From assembly GCA_910579275.1 (NCBI GenBank), contig CAJTTO010000032.1:1-50612 (forward strand): a DNA stretch of 50,612 nt, given 5' to 3'. A program made the translations under genes and the position numbers. This document shows positions 43,319-50,612 of the stretch, one piece after another (positions within the stretch are counted from its first letter, which is position 1; every line of letters starts with the position of its first letter). This DNA comes from an uncultured Lachnospiraceae bacterium (lineage in GTDB: Bacteria; Bacillota; Clostridia; Lachnospirales; Lachnospiraceae). The notes below the pieces were generated by a model. That model saw nothing but the letters and a program-made list of their open reading frames with translations, did not search any database and was not told the DNA's origin.

Positions 43319-43977
43319 ATACGAGGTCTCCCGCCCCTGCATCCCTCAATAAGAACCATGTTAGGCTCCTTGTCGACATAAGGATAAACCAGCTGCATAC
43401 GCTTCGGTTCCAGTTTATATGCGCTCATCACTGCAAAAATCTCAGCCAGCCGAAACGGTCGGTGCACCATAAAAAAACTTCCACCCGTCTTCAGAAGCCT
43501 TGCTGCATTCCTGACCACGTCCTCAAGTGTACACAAAATCTCATGGCGCGCTATCGCTTTAGGCGCATCAGGATTGGCAATCCCGTGTTTTCCAATCATA
43601 TAGGGCGGGTTACAAGTCACCACGTCAAAAGAAGCAGCATGGAAAATCTTATCTGCTTCTCTGATGTCCCCCGTCACAATATCAATCTTGTCTGTAAGGC
43701 TGTTGAGCTGTACACTGCGCCTTGCCATGTCTGCGCTCTCCTCCTGAATCTCAAGGGCGCTGATATGGGCTGCCTGCGTCTTCGCCGCCAGCAGCAGCGG
43801 AATGATACCTGTTCCCGTTCCCATGTCCAAAACCGCCGCATGTGGCTTTACACGGACAAAACCACTGAGCAGCACAGCATCCATGCCAAAACAGAATTTC
43901 TCAGGATTCTGAATAATTTTATAGCCGTTGCGCTGCAAATCATCAAGGCGCTCGTTTTCCCTTAACCACACTTCCAT
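43240..43977 (-). CDS. tRNA1(Val) adenine-37 N6-methyltransferase-like protein
   Basis: A 245-residue protein from ATG 43977, one base after the ricT stop (MEVWLRENERLDDLQRNGYKIIQ). The SAM site is VLDMGTGTGIIPLLLAAK, and the catalytic NPPY (in VVTCNPPYMIGKHG) marks an amino-methyltransferase. HEILCTLEDVVRNAARLLKTGGSFFMVHRP is typical of TrmN6/YfiC proteins. It modifies A37 of tRNA(Val) in homologues. Its last 22 codons are present twice more downstream. It is cotranscribed with ricT and rsmI. Confidence 0.9.
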   Translation of the reverse strand: MEVWLRENERLDDLQRNGYKIIQNPEKFCFGMDAVLLSGFVRVKPHAAVLDMGTGTGIIPLLLAAKTQAAHISALEIQEESADMARRSVQLNSLTDKIDIVTGDIREADKIFHAASFDVVTCNPPYMIGKHGIANPDAPKAIARHEILCTLEDVVRNAARLLKTGGSFFMVHRPFRLAEIFAVMSAYKLEPKRMQLVYPYVDKEPNMVLIEGCRGGRPRMTVEKPLIVFKEPNVYADEICDVYGF

Positions 43978-43978
43978 A

Positions 43979-44908
43979 TCAATTGTCCTCGAGCTTTGAT
44001 TTCGCGTCCTGCTTCTCCTGTTTCTCCAGTTTTTCAAGCTCCTTTAATTCCTTAAGCTCCTCATCACTCATACTGTCATTTTTATCTCGTCTGTGACGTC
44101 TCTTAAACCGCAGCTGCTCTACCTTGTACTCGTGAATCTCCTTCTCATCCTCCACCACGACAATGACCTTGACCAGCTGGCGAAGCACATTCACACTCTG
44201 TACCTCCCCTTTCAGCCCATCGTCTGTCGTGACAAAATCTCCCACATTCGGAAGCTTTCTGTTGAGGTACTCATATGTCTCCTCCTCATGCTTTAAGCAG
44301 CACATCAGTCGCCCGCACACGCCTGAAATCTTTGTCGGGTTCAGCGATAAGTTCTGTTCCTTTGCCATCTTAATTGAAACCGGCACAAACTCCGACAGAT
44401 GCGAATGACAGCAAAGCGGTCTGCCGCAGATGCCAATGCCGCCCAGAATCTTCGTCTCGTCGCGCACACCAATCTGGCGCAGCTCAATCCTTGTCTTGAA
44501 CACAGATGCCAAATCCTTCACCAGTTCACGAAAATCAATCCGCCCGTCCGCCGTAAAATAAAACAATACCTTATTATTGTCAAATGTATATTCCGCATCA
44601 ATCAGTTTCATCTCAAGATTGTGCTTCTTAATTTTTTCAAGACAGATTTTGAATGCCTCTTTTTCTTTCTGCTTGTTCGCAGCCTCCTGCTCTATATCAC
44701 GCTTTGTCGCAATCCTGAGCACTGGCTTTAACGGCTGGACAACCTTCTCCTCCTCTATCTCTTTCGGGTTCCCTACGACCGTTCCATATTCAATCCCGCG
44801 GGCTGTTTCCACAATCACATGGTCGCCGCGCTTTATCTCAAAATTCACCGGGTTAAAAAAATAAATTTTTCCCGCTGTCCGAAATCTCACACCAATTACT
44901 TTTACCAT
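43979..44908 (-). CDS. ricT: RicT (YaaT/PSP1-domain) protein
   Basis: A 309-residue protein with a PSP1 domain: RGIEYGTVVGNPKEI, ADGRIDFRELVKDLASVFKTRIELRQIGVRDETKILGGIGICGRPLCC and KISGVCGRLMCCLKHEEETYEYL. The two Cys clusters match those that bind an iron-sulfur cluster in the RicAFT complex. In Bacillus that complex stimulates RNase Y-dependent mRNA maturation and developmental decisions. The C-terminal 60 residues are charged and Lys/Glu-rich. The neighbours holB and trmN are the usual ones. Confidence 0.95.
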   Translation of the reverse strand: MVKVIGVRFRTAGKIYFFNPVNFEIKRGDHVIVETARGIEYGTVVGNPKEIEEEKVVQPLKPVLRIATKRDIEQEAANKQKEKEAFKICLEKIKKHNLEMKLIDAEYTFDNNKVLFYFTADGRIDFRELVKDLASVFKTRIELRQIGVRDETKILGGIGICGRPLCCHSHLSEFVPVSIKMAKEQNLSLNPTKISGVCGRLMCCLKHEEETYEYLNRKLPNVGDFVTTDDGLKGEVQSVNVLRQLVKVIVVVEDEKEIHEYKVEQLRFKRRHRRDKNDSMSDEELKELKELEKLEKQEKQDAKSKLEDN

Positions 44909-45002
44909 ATCTATCTACCTCACTTTTTTATCTGTTCGCAGCCCCCGAATCCGGAAAAATACCGTTTTCAGCAGTGTCATTGACTCAACTTTAATCTGTT
45001 TT

Positions 45003-46091
45003 CTAACCTGCTTTCATGTCCAAGAGCATCAACTCCATTGTGAGGTCAAAATTCACATTGGCGCTGATTCTGCTCCTTGCCCGATCTATGGAGTGAATAA
45101 TTTTCTCAATTCCTTCGTAGCTGTACCGTCTCGACGCCGCAGCAATATCGGACATCTCCTCCTTAAAAATAATAAAGCGTTTGTCACCGCCAGCCCCACA
45201 CGCTTTATATAATAGCACATCCCGAAACCAAATGAAACACAAATCCAAGTAATCATTCGTGTCAAATTTTTCCTCGGAAACTTTTTTGATTTCAGCAGCA
45301 ATCTGATTGACTTCCATATCCCTGATATTTTTCATCATGCCGATTACGGAAGACTTCATGTGGTCAAACACCTCGTTGGACGCAAGCTCAATCGCACGTC
45401 CCACATTTCCTCTGGCAAATGAGGCACATATGGACGCCCGATAATCCGGTATTTCAACCTTCTGCATCAAGTATTTTTTTATTCTGTCCTCCGGAACCGG
45501 CTTTGTATTTAACACCACGCATCTGCTTAAAATTGTCTGAAGCATCGCCTCGACTCTCGTGGCAAGCAGCAGGATAACTGCATACTCCGGCGGCTCCTCC
45601 AACGTCTTTAACAGTGCATTCTGCGCCTGCACATTCATCTTCTCGGCTTCATCTATAATGTAAATCTTGTGTGCCCCGCTGTACGGTTTGATAGAAATAT
45701 CCCCATTTACCTGCTGACGAATGTTGTCCACAGATATCACATTCGGCTTTTCATGCTCCACATAAATAATATCCGGATGGTTTCCGCTCATTGCCTGCCT
45801 GCAGGACCTGCACTGATTGCATGGCTTCATTCTGACACAAGTGTCATTTTCTTCCGTCCTTGCATCCCCCATGCCTGCACCAAAGTCAAATAAAGTTGCC
45901 TGCTGGTCTGTTTCTCTGTCACACTCGCACTGAAGTGCCCTTGCAAAAATATCTGCTACCATGCGCTTTCCCGATAACTTTTCTCCCTGTATCAGATACG
46001 CATGTGATATCTTGTTGTGCTTAATGGCATTCTGGAGATTTTCTGTAAGCTGCGTCAGTCCCACCACGTCAGTCCATGTCACACATTCCAT
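45003..46091 (-). CDS. holB: DNA polymerase III delta' subunit
   Basis: A 362-residue clamp-loader ATPase-like protein. It opens VGLTQLTENLQNAIKHNKISHAYLIQGEKLSGKRMVADIFARAL, with GEKLSGKR as a modified P-loop. A zinc module (C75-type, around CVRMKPCNQCRSCRQ) and KIYIIDEAEKMNVQAQNALLKTLEEPPEYAVILLLATRVEAMLQTILSRC follow. The sensor-like SRC motif is present. It loads the sliding clamp with DnaX and HolA. ricT follows downstream in the same order as in other Firmicutes. Confidence 0.95.
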   Translation of the reverse strand: MECVTWTDVVGLTQLTENLQNAIKHNKISHAYLIQGEKLSGKRMVADIFARALQCECDRETDQQATLFDFGAGMGDARTEENDTCVRMKPCNQCRSCRQAMSGNHPDIIYVEHEKPNVISVDNIRQQVNGDISIKPYSGAHKIYIIDEAEKMNVQAQNALLKTLEEPPEYAVILLLATRVEAMLQTILSRCVVLNTKPVPEDRIKKYLMQKVEIPDYRASICASFARGNVGRAIELASNEVFDHMKSSVIGMMKNIRDMEVNQIAAEIKKVSEEKFDTNDYLDLCFIWFRDVLLYKACGAGGDKRFIIFKEEMSDIAAASRRYSYEGIEKIIHSIDRARSRISANVNFDLTMELMLLDMKAG

Positions 46092-46108
46092 TCCTGCACT
46101 TATTCCTT

Positions 46109-46798
46109 TCAGGTATTTGTGGACACATTGTCCCAGTCATCGCCTCCGTCTGCATCAATCAGCCAGTTTAATCCGTAATGTCTCTCATAGACCACATCAG
46201 GATTTAATCCTGCCGGCGTTTCCTTTCCTTGAATCCGCGCATCGACGCATGCCCAGTTATAGCGAAAAATCAAGTCTGTCTCATCCAGAATCTCGTCAAT
46301 GCCACGCAGTTTCACTTTCTCCATAAAGTCTTCCATCCCATCGCATTCCGCAACCGCACTGATTGCAAAATCACAGTCACAGTCCTGCGCCGGATAATCA
46401 AGTTCCTCCACAATGCCAAGCGCCCACAAAAGTACCCAGTAAGCCTCATACTTCCATGTCATATTGACAAACTCCTGATTGGTGCATTTCTCCGTAAGAA
46501 CACGTTTCTCTTTATGCGTAAGAAAACTTCCCACACCAAACTCCGCTATCTTTTCGTCAAAAAATTTTCTGCTCCTCTTCAGATTCTCACGCCCGCTGCA
46601 AGCATCGCATGCCACCTGAATCGCAAACAGACATGCCACTGCCCGCTGCGCAATCTCCTCCGCTGTCCTGACCTTACACGCCGTCTCAATCACGGGAAGA
46701 TGTTCAATATAAGGAACATTATGTAGTTTTAGCTTCTCTATGGAACGCGCCTTACGCATCTGGGCTTCCATGACATCATTCCGGCTGTTCTTATCCAT
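46109..46798 (-). CDS. DUF4272-like protein
   Basis: A 229-residue protein from ATG 46798, with GGAGG six bases upstream. The pattern RSIEKLKLHNVPYIEHLPVIE, RTAEEIAQRAVACLFAIQVAC and WKYEAYWVLLWALGIVEELDYPAQDCD is typical of DUF4272. RYNWACVDARIQGKETPAGLNPDVVYERHYGLNWLI forms the C-terminus. No catalytic motif is known for the family. It is located between yaaR and holB, where most Firmicutes have no such gene, 17 bp from holB, so it is likely in the operon. Confidence 0.85.
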   Translation of the reverse strand: MDKNSRNDVMEAQMRKARSIEKLKLHNVPYIEHLPVIETACKVRTAEEIAQRAVACLFAIQVACDACSGRENLKRSRKFFDEKIAEFGVGSFLTHKEKRVLTEKCTNQEFVNMTWKYEAYWVLLWALGIVEELDYPAQDCDCDFAISAVAECDGMEDFMEKVKLRGIDEILDETDLIFRYNWACVDARIQGKETPAGLNPDVVYERHYGLNWLIDADGGDDWDNVSTNT

Positions 46799-47062
46799 AT
46801 AAATCCTCCATATTTTCAGTTTGCACGCATCAGTCCTGCTTCACTTGTAATTTTTATTAATCAGCATCGTCCGCTCTCCCGATAGCGCTGCTCCCCAAGT
46901 CTCAACATAGCCAATGCTACACCCTTCATATGGCACACATCTTCCACATATTGTGACCACATCTGCCAAAAAGCAATTTTCAAACACGCTCTAGAAATGC
47001 CGACGGCGCAATAATGCGAAACAGGCTGAATTATAAATCGCACAACTAAACGGTTCACTTCT

Positions 47063-47503
47063 CTATGCAAAAATATCAAGCAAAAGCCCGCGTATCTCAT
47101 CAACCTTCGCAAGTATCGCGATTTTATCGCATTCCTCGTTCACAAGCTCCTGTGCAAGTTCATCCAGCTTTTCATCCACAAGCCTGATAATGCCGTACAC
47201 CCTATGACGCCCGCGCCTGTCCAAAAAATTTTCCCGCGAAAATTTGTGGGAACGATTCACAATCTCATTCATGAAATCCTTGATTAAAGTGCGGTACCTT
47301 CTCATGTCGCGCACATCCATGCGCTTCACAATCTTATCGCCCTGCATCACGATTTCTTCCATCATCAGATTCAGCCGCTCTGCAAGCCCTGCCTCCTCAA
47401 TATTGCTTGCCAGCATAAACTTAAAAGAGTCATCTGTCTGCTGTACTGTCTGCGTCTGCTGCACTGGCACCGTCTGCTGTATCTCGTTCACCTTAAAATC
47501 CAT
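47063..47503 (-). CDS. yaaR: YaaR-family (DUF327) protein
   Basis: A 146-residue protein: after a Gln/Thr/Val-rich N-terminus (VQQTQTVQQTDDS), the DUF327 region DSFKFMLASNIEEAGLAERLNLMMEEI, KRMDVRDMRRYRTLIKDFMNEIVNRSHKF and GRHRVYGIIRLVDEKLDELAQELV follows. The protein is helical and cytoplasmic. The function is unknown, but it is conserved next to holB. The N-terminal repeats (TVPVQQTQTVQQT) are low-complexity. A MITE separates it from the upstream guanylate kinase-like gene. Confidence 0.93.
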   Translation of the reverse strand: MDFKVNEIQQTVPVQQTQTVQQTDDSFKFMLASNIEEAGLAERLNLMMEEIVMQGDKIVKRMDVRDMRRYRTLIKDFMNEIVNRSHKFSRENFLDRRGRHRVYGIIRLVDEKLDELAQELVNEECDKIAILAKVDEIRGLLLDIFA

Positions 47504-47563
47504 CTATATACCCCCATAAAACGTTACTGTCCATGCACACTTCGCAATCATATCTCGAAAGTC

Positions 47564-47700
47564 GTAACAGTTCAGCCTTCGGCTTCCTGTTACGAGCATC
47601 AAGCCATGCAAAACCACTTCGTGGTGACTTGATGCATCTCTGTCACTACGCTATTTCACGGACTTTGCAGTCAGTGCAAAGTCCTGAGCTGAACTGTTAC
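47564..47700 (+). mobile_element. 137-bp IS66-type MITE, copy 3
   Basis: Five differences from copy 1 by eye, with the perfect 8-bp duplication CGAAAGTC at 47556-47563 and 47701-47708. It is inserted between the guanylate kinase-like gene and yaaR, within what is normally one operon, so the transcript of these minus-strand genes would carry its hairpins. Confidence 0.93.
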
Positions 47701-47720
47701 CGAAAGTCCGACGCGCCTTA

Positions 47721-48305
47721 TCAATAAGACTTGATATACTCGGAGATTTCTGCATAACATTTTTTTAAATTATGGTTATTAAAACATCTCGTAATCCCTG
47801 CCTGTTCCAGATTTTCCAGCGAAAAATCTTTTGCATCCGCAAGGTATCGCCTGCACATTTCCTCATATCTGGGCTGGCTTTGCTTTTTCTCACGCCGAAG
47901 CGCACGACTTAACCGCTCACCATCATCCAAATCAATATAGATTGGAACCACTCTGTCTTTTCCGAAATAATCCCTTAATTTCGTGTATGATTCAAGCGTT
48001 CCAATCACAAGATAATTATATTTCTCTAAATGAATCTGACTGTCTTTTGCCATAAAATAATACCATACACCATAAACAGTCTCATACGAACGGCACTCGA
48101 TTATCTTATTCTCATCCTGAAGCCGTTCCATGGCATCTACTGTCGTAAAATGATACTCCACGCCCTCGCATTCTCCCGCACGAATCGGTCGTGTCGTGTA
48201 CGGAACAATCCTTTGCAGTTGGAGTGACGAATTCTCTAAAAGCTTCTTATATATGGTATCTTTTCCCGATGAACTTTTCCCAACAATGCAAAAAATTGTT
48301 CCCAT
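47721..48305 (-). CDS. Guanylate kinase-like protein
   Basis: A 194-residue protein with the P-loop GKSSSGKDT near residues 9-17 and RIVPYTTRPIRAGECEGVEYHFTTVDAME, the GMP-binding region. YNYLVIGTLESYTKLRDYFGKDRVVPIYIDLDDGERLSRALRREKKQSQPRYEEMCRRYLAD matches the rest of a guanylate kinase fold. It differs enough from canonical Gmk (C-terminal part, SSSGKD loop) that it may be a paralogue with another role. In Clostridia this type is found next to yaaR. Confidence 0.82.
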   Translation of the reverse strand: MGTIFCIVGKSSSGKDTIYKKLLENSSLQLQRIVPYTTRPIRAGECEGVEYHFTTVDAMERLQDENKIIECRSYETVYGVWYYFMAKDSQIHLEKYNYLVIGTLESYTKLRDYFGKDRVVPIYIDLDDGERLSRALRREKKQSQPRYEEMCRRYLADAKDFSLENLEQAGITRCFNNHNLKKCYAEISEYIKSY

Positions 48306-48331
48306 TTGCCCCTCTCAGTAGACGAGTGCGT

Positions 48332-49750
48332 TTAAACTTCTACTACACGTATCATATTTGTATTTCCTGCAACTCCCAATGGCACCCCGGCAGTTAATAC
48401 CACCCTGTCGCCACTGCTAACCAGTCCTGCATCAACGCTTGCCTTCACTGCCGCCTGAAACAGTTTTTCCGTATCATCTTCTTTTTCAATCAAAAGCGGA
48501 CAAACGCCAAACATCAGCCCCATCTGACGGTATACCATTTCGTCCACAGCACATCCTATCACCATACATCCCGGCTGGTACTTCGATATCATGCCAGCTG
48601 TAAATCCCGACATCGTAACCGTGATTATCGCCTTTGCATTTAAATCCATGGCAGTTGTACAGCATGCATGACAAATAGCAGTCGTAACGTCTGCGTCATC
48701 TTCCCATTGCTGGCTTCTCTTTCTAAGTCTGGCATCATAACAAATGTCTTCCTCAGTCCGCTCTGCAATCCTTCCCATCGTCTTAACCGCCTCTATCGGA
48801 TAAGCACCTGCAGCACTCTCACCACTAAGCATAATCGCGGATGTTCCGTCAAAAATCGCGTTTGCCACATCCGTCGTCTCTGCCCGTGTCGGTCTTGGAT
48901 TCTTTATCATCGACTCAAGCATCTGCGTCGCTGTGATGACAATTTTTCCAAGGCGTAGCGCTTTCTTAATCATTTTCTTCTGGAGAATCGGCACATCCTC
49001 CATCGGAATCTCAACCCCCATATCGCCTCTCGCCACCATAATGCCGTCAGAAACTTCCAAAATTTCATCAAGGTTATCTATCCCCTGCATATTTTCAATT
49101 TTGGATATAATTTTCATTCTACCATGATTTTCTTTGATGATTTTTCTGACCGCTCTCACATCATCCGCGCACCTGACAAATGATGCCGCGATATAATCGT
49201 ACCCCATCTTGACGCCAAAAATGATGTCATCCCTGTCCACTTCACTGATATAGGGCATGGACAGAATTGCTCCCGGCACGTTAATTCCCTTATGGTTGGA
49301 CACATATCCGCCATTAATAACCTCGCAGACAATATCTGTCCCCTCGATCGCCTTAATTGTGAGTTCAATAAGACCATCATCTATCAAAATATTTTTACCA
49401 ACCTCAACATCGTTTTTTAAGTTTTTGTATGTTATGGATGCCCTCTCCGCATTTCCCAATATTTCATCCGTCGTAAGCCGAAAAACAGCGCCTGCTTCAA
49501 GAAATGCCTTTCCACCCTCAAAATCTCTCAGCCTTATCTCCGGTCCTTTGGTATCCTGCATCGTCGCAAGCGGTAGCCCTAATTCCTCTGCCGCCTTTCT
49601 TGCCCTGCCAAGTTTCATTTCATGTTCTGAGTGATCACCATGTGAAAAATTAAATCGCGCCACGTTCATTCCTGCAAGAAGCAGCTCCTTTAACTTTTCT
49701 TCAGTCTGTGAAACAGGTCCAATTGTACAAATTATTTTGGTCTTTCTCAT
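48332..49750 (-). CDS. pyk: Pyruvate kinase
   Basis: A 472-residue protein of the normal short class (no C-terminal PEP-utiliser domain). MRKTKIICTIGPVSQTEEKLKELLLAGMNVARFNFSHGDHSEH, MQDTKGPEIRL, IISKIENMQGIDNLDEILEVSDGIMVARGDMGVEIP and TATQMLESMIKNPRPTRAETTDVANAIFDGTSAIMLSGESAAG contain the K, E, D and substrate-binding residues. It makes pyruvate and ATP from PEP. AAAGGA about 12 bases upstream is a weaker than usual ribosome site. It runs in series between the HD protein and the guanylate kinase-like gene. Confidence 0.97.
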   Translation of the reverse strand: MRKTKIICTIGPVSQTEEKLKELLLAGMNVARFNFSHGDHSEHEMKLGRARKAAEELGLPLATMQDTKGPEIRLRDFEGGKAFLEAGAVFRLTTDEILGNAERASITYKNLKNDVEVGKNILIDDGLIELTIKAIEGTDIVCEVINGGYVSNHKGINVPGAILSMPYISEVDRDDIIFGVKMGYDYIAASFVRCADDVRAVRKIIKENHGRMKIISKIENMQGIDNLDEILEVSDGIMVARGDMGVEIPMEDVPILQKKMIKKALRLGKIVITATQMLESMIKNPRPTRAETTDVANAIFDGTSAIMLSGESAAGAYPIEAVKTMGRIAERTEEDICYDARLRKRSQQWEDDADVTTAICHACCTTAMDLNAKAIITVTMSGFTAGMISKYQPGCMVIGCAVDEMVYRQMGLMFGVCPLLIEKEDDTEKLFQAAVKASVDAGLVSSGDRVVLTAGVPLGVAGNTNMIRVVEV

Positions 49751-49781
49751 AACATTTGTTTTCCTTTCAATATTTTCATTT

Positions 49782-50276
49782 TTATAAATATGACACAGTG
49801 TGATATTTCTGTTTATTGTGAATTCTGCCCCTGTGAATATGGAGCGTTTCCATCAGAGAGCAATACTTATCTGCCATTGTCACTATCCATGCCTCTCGGC
49901 ACATAGGCGGTTTTACTGTAAGCGGCCACATATGCTTAATAATGATATCCTCCTGACGCGGTGTCAAAAAATATTCTTTTTTCGCATTCTTCAGTGAGCG
50001 CGCAGGATGAAAAAATCCATGTAATTTATGCGGAGCCGCCATGTCACTTTTGTGCCAGTCATATAGAAAATAATCATGAAGCAATGCTCCTCTGACCAAA
50101 TCTCTCGTATTACATCTTATCCTAAGTCTATTCCTAATATACAAACTTGTCTTCGCCACATTGATGCAATGTTCATTTACTGACATATTTCCATGTTGTA
50201 TATGTCCTCTCGTGCTTCTAAAATTCTGTGAATCCAATATATCTCTTGCATACTTTTTTAATTCATTTTCGTACAT
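49782..50276 (-). CDS. HD-domain protein
   Basis: A 164-residue protein: MSVNEHCINVAKTSLYIRNRL, LVRGALLHDYFLYDW and IIIKHMWPLTVKPP...AWIVTMADKYCSLMETL give an H...HD...H...D metal-binding set of HD phosphohydrolases. It is short and lacks other domains. Homologues of this type are often annotated as HD family phosphohydrolases acting on nucleotides, but the substrate is unknown. It lies 31 bp upstream of pyk on the same strand, probably cotranscribed. Confidence 0.85.
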   Translation of the reverse strand: MYENELKKYARDILDSQNFRSTRGHIQHGNMSVNEHCINVAKTSLYIRNRLRIRCNTRDLVRGALLHDYFLYDWHKSDMAAPHKLHGFFHPARSLKNAKKEYFLTPRQEDIIIKHMWPLTVKPPMCREAWIVTMADKYCSLMETLHIHRGRIHNKQKYHTVSYL

Positions 50277-50504
50277 GTTCTTTCTCCCAATAAATCTTTA
50301 TAGCATTCCCTATATCCCTCAAATAAATACATCCCTGAACTCATTCTGCGAAATTCCGTCAGGGTAACAGTGGCTGCGTCCAGAACGTGTTTGCCATCCC
50401 ATCAAATTATAACGATCCTGAACAGTTTCCATTTTATCATATATCGAAACAATAAAAAAGGTTCTTATTAAAATTTTGTTTAATCAAATAAGGATATTCA
50501 TTAT

Positions 50505-50530
50505 ATAAAAAAAACACGTACTGCAACGTG
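50505..50530 (-). terminator. Terminator downstream of tRNA-Phe
   Basis: On the minus strand, CACGT (50530-50526) pairs with 50519-50515 over a six-base loop, followed by a run of T (complement of the A run at 50505-50514). Confidence 0.75.
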
Positions 50531-50562
50531 CTTACTCATTTAAGATATTCTGTTAATACAAA

Positions 50563-50612
50563 TGCCCAGAACCGGAATCGAACCAGTGACACGAGGATTT
50601 TCAGTCCTCTGC
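50563..50612 (-). tRNA. tRNA-Phe (GAA), 3' two-thirds
   Basis: Read on the minus strand, the anticodon arm is GAGGA-CTGAAAA-TCCTC with anticodon GAA. A five-base variable loop and the T arm ACTGG-TTCGATT-CCGGT follow, then the acceptor strand TCTGGGC with discriminator A. CCA is not encoded (TTTG follows). The D arm and 5' acceptor strand lie beyond the right edge. The short variable loop excludes tRNA-Leu or Ser. Confidence 0.9.

Overview
The window looks like chromosomal DNA of a low-to-moderate-GC anaerobic Firmicute, most likely a Lachnospiraceae (Clostridium cluster XIVa) member. This is inferred from the strong AGGAGG ribosome sites, the gene families (BlaI/M56 pairs, GHKL sensor kinase, DUF3796/XRE pair, two HTH-type AraC regulators) and the Firmicute-type cluster of a guanylate kinase-like gene, yaaR, holB, ricT, a tRNA1(Val)-type methyltransferase and rsmI. 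No species call is possible from sequence alone.

Layout. 1-13 kb: a partial TetR gene with its palindromic operator, a secreted metallophosphoesterase, a first blaI-M56 sensor module, an AraC/GyrI regulator divergent from an orphan GHKL kinase, two overlapping RlaP-like nucleotidyltransferases, a GH42 beta-galactosidase, a methyltransferase and mtnN. 13-23 kb: an accessory, decaying zone with an Rpn-like nuclease gene broken by one stop codon, a truncated methyltransferase, a frameshifted sigma factor, a radical SAM gene with an internal deletion beside its intact paralogue, a RelE/ParE-type toxin-antitoxin pair, a holin-like type I toxin gene with a dead second copy, and a GNAT remnant. 23-38 kb: mostly small regulatory and transport modules: HxlR, XRE/DUF3796 with a perfect operator, an XRE-ABC fusion with its permease, an ECF sigma factor with DUF2461, a second and very large blaI-M56 module, two flavodoxin-fold proteins with an AraC regulator, a GHL10 glycosidase and a FliD_C-like repeat protein. 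38-50.6 kb: housekeeping genes on the minus strand (pgi, acyl carrier protein, rsmI, trmN-like, ricT, holB, yaaR, a guanylate kinase-like gene, pyk, an HD protein) ending in a partial tRNA-Phe.

The most interesting structure is a 137-bp non-coding mobile element present in three near-identical full copies. Its ends are inverted repeats starting GTAA, and each copy is flanked by a different, perfect 8-bp target duplication. A fourth, internally deleted copy and a fifth degenerate one also occur. The end sequence and the 8-bp duplication match IS66-family transposition, so this is probably a MITE moved in trans by an IS66-type transposase. One copy has cut eight codons off a gene, and another sits inside the yaaR operon.

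A second notable structure is a tandem triplication of the 3' end of the trmN-like gene. The copies differ mainly by synonymous changes, as expected of footprints from elements that integrate at gene 3' ends.
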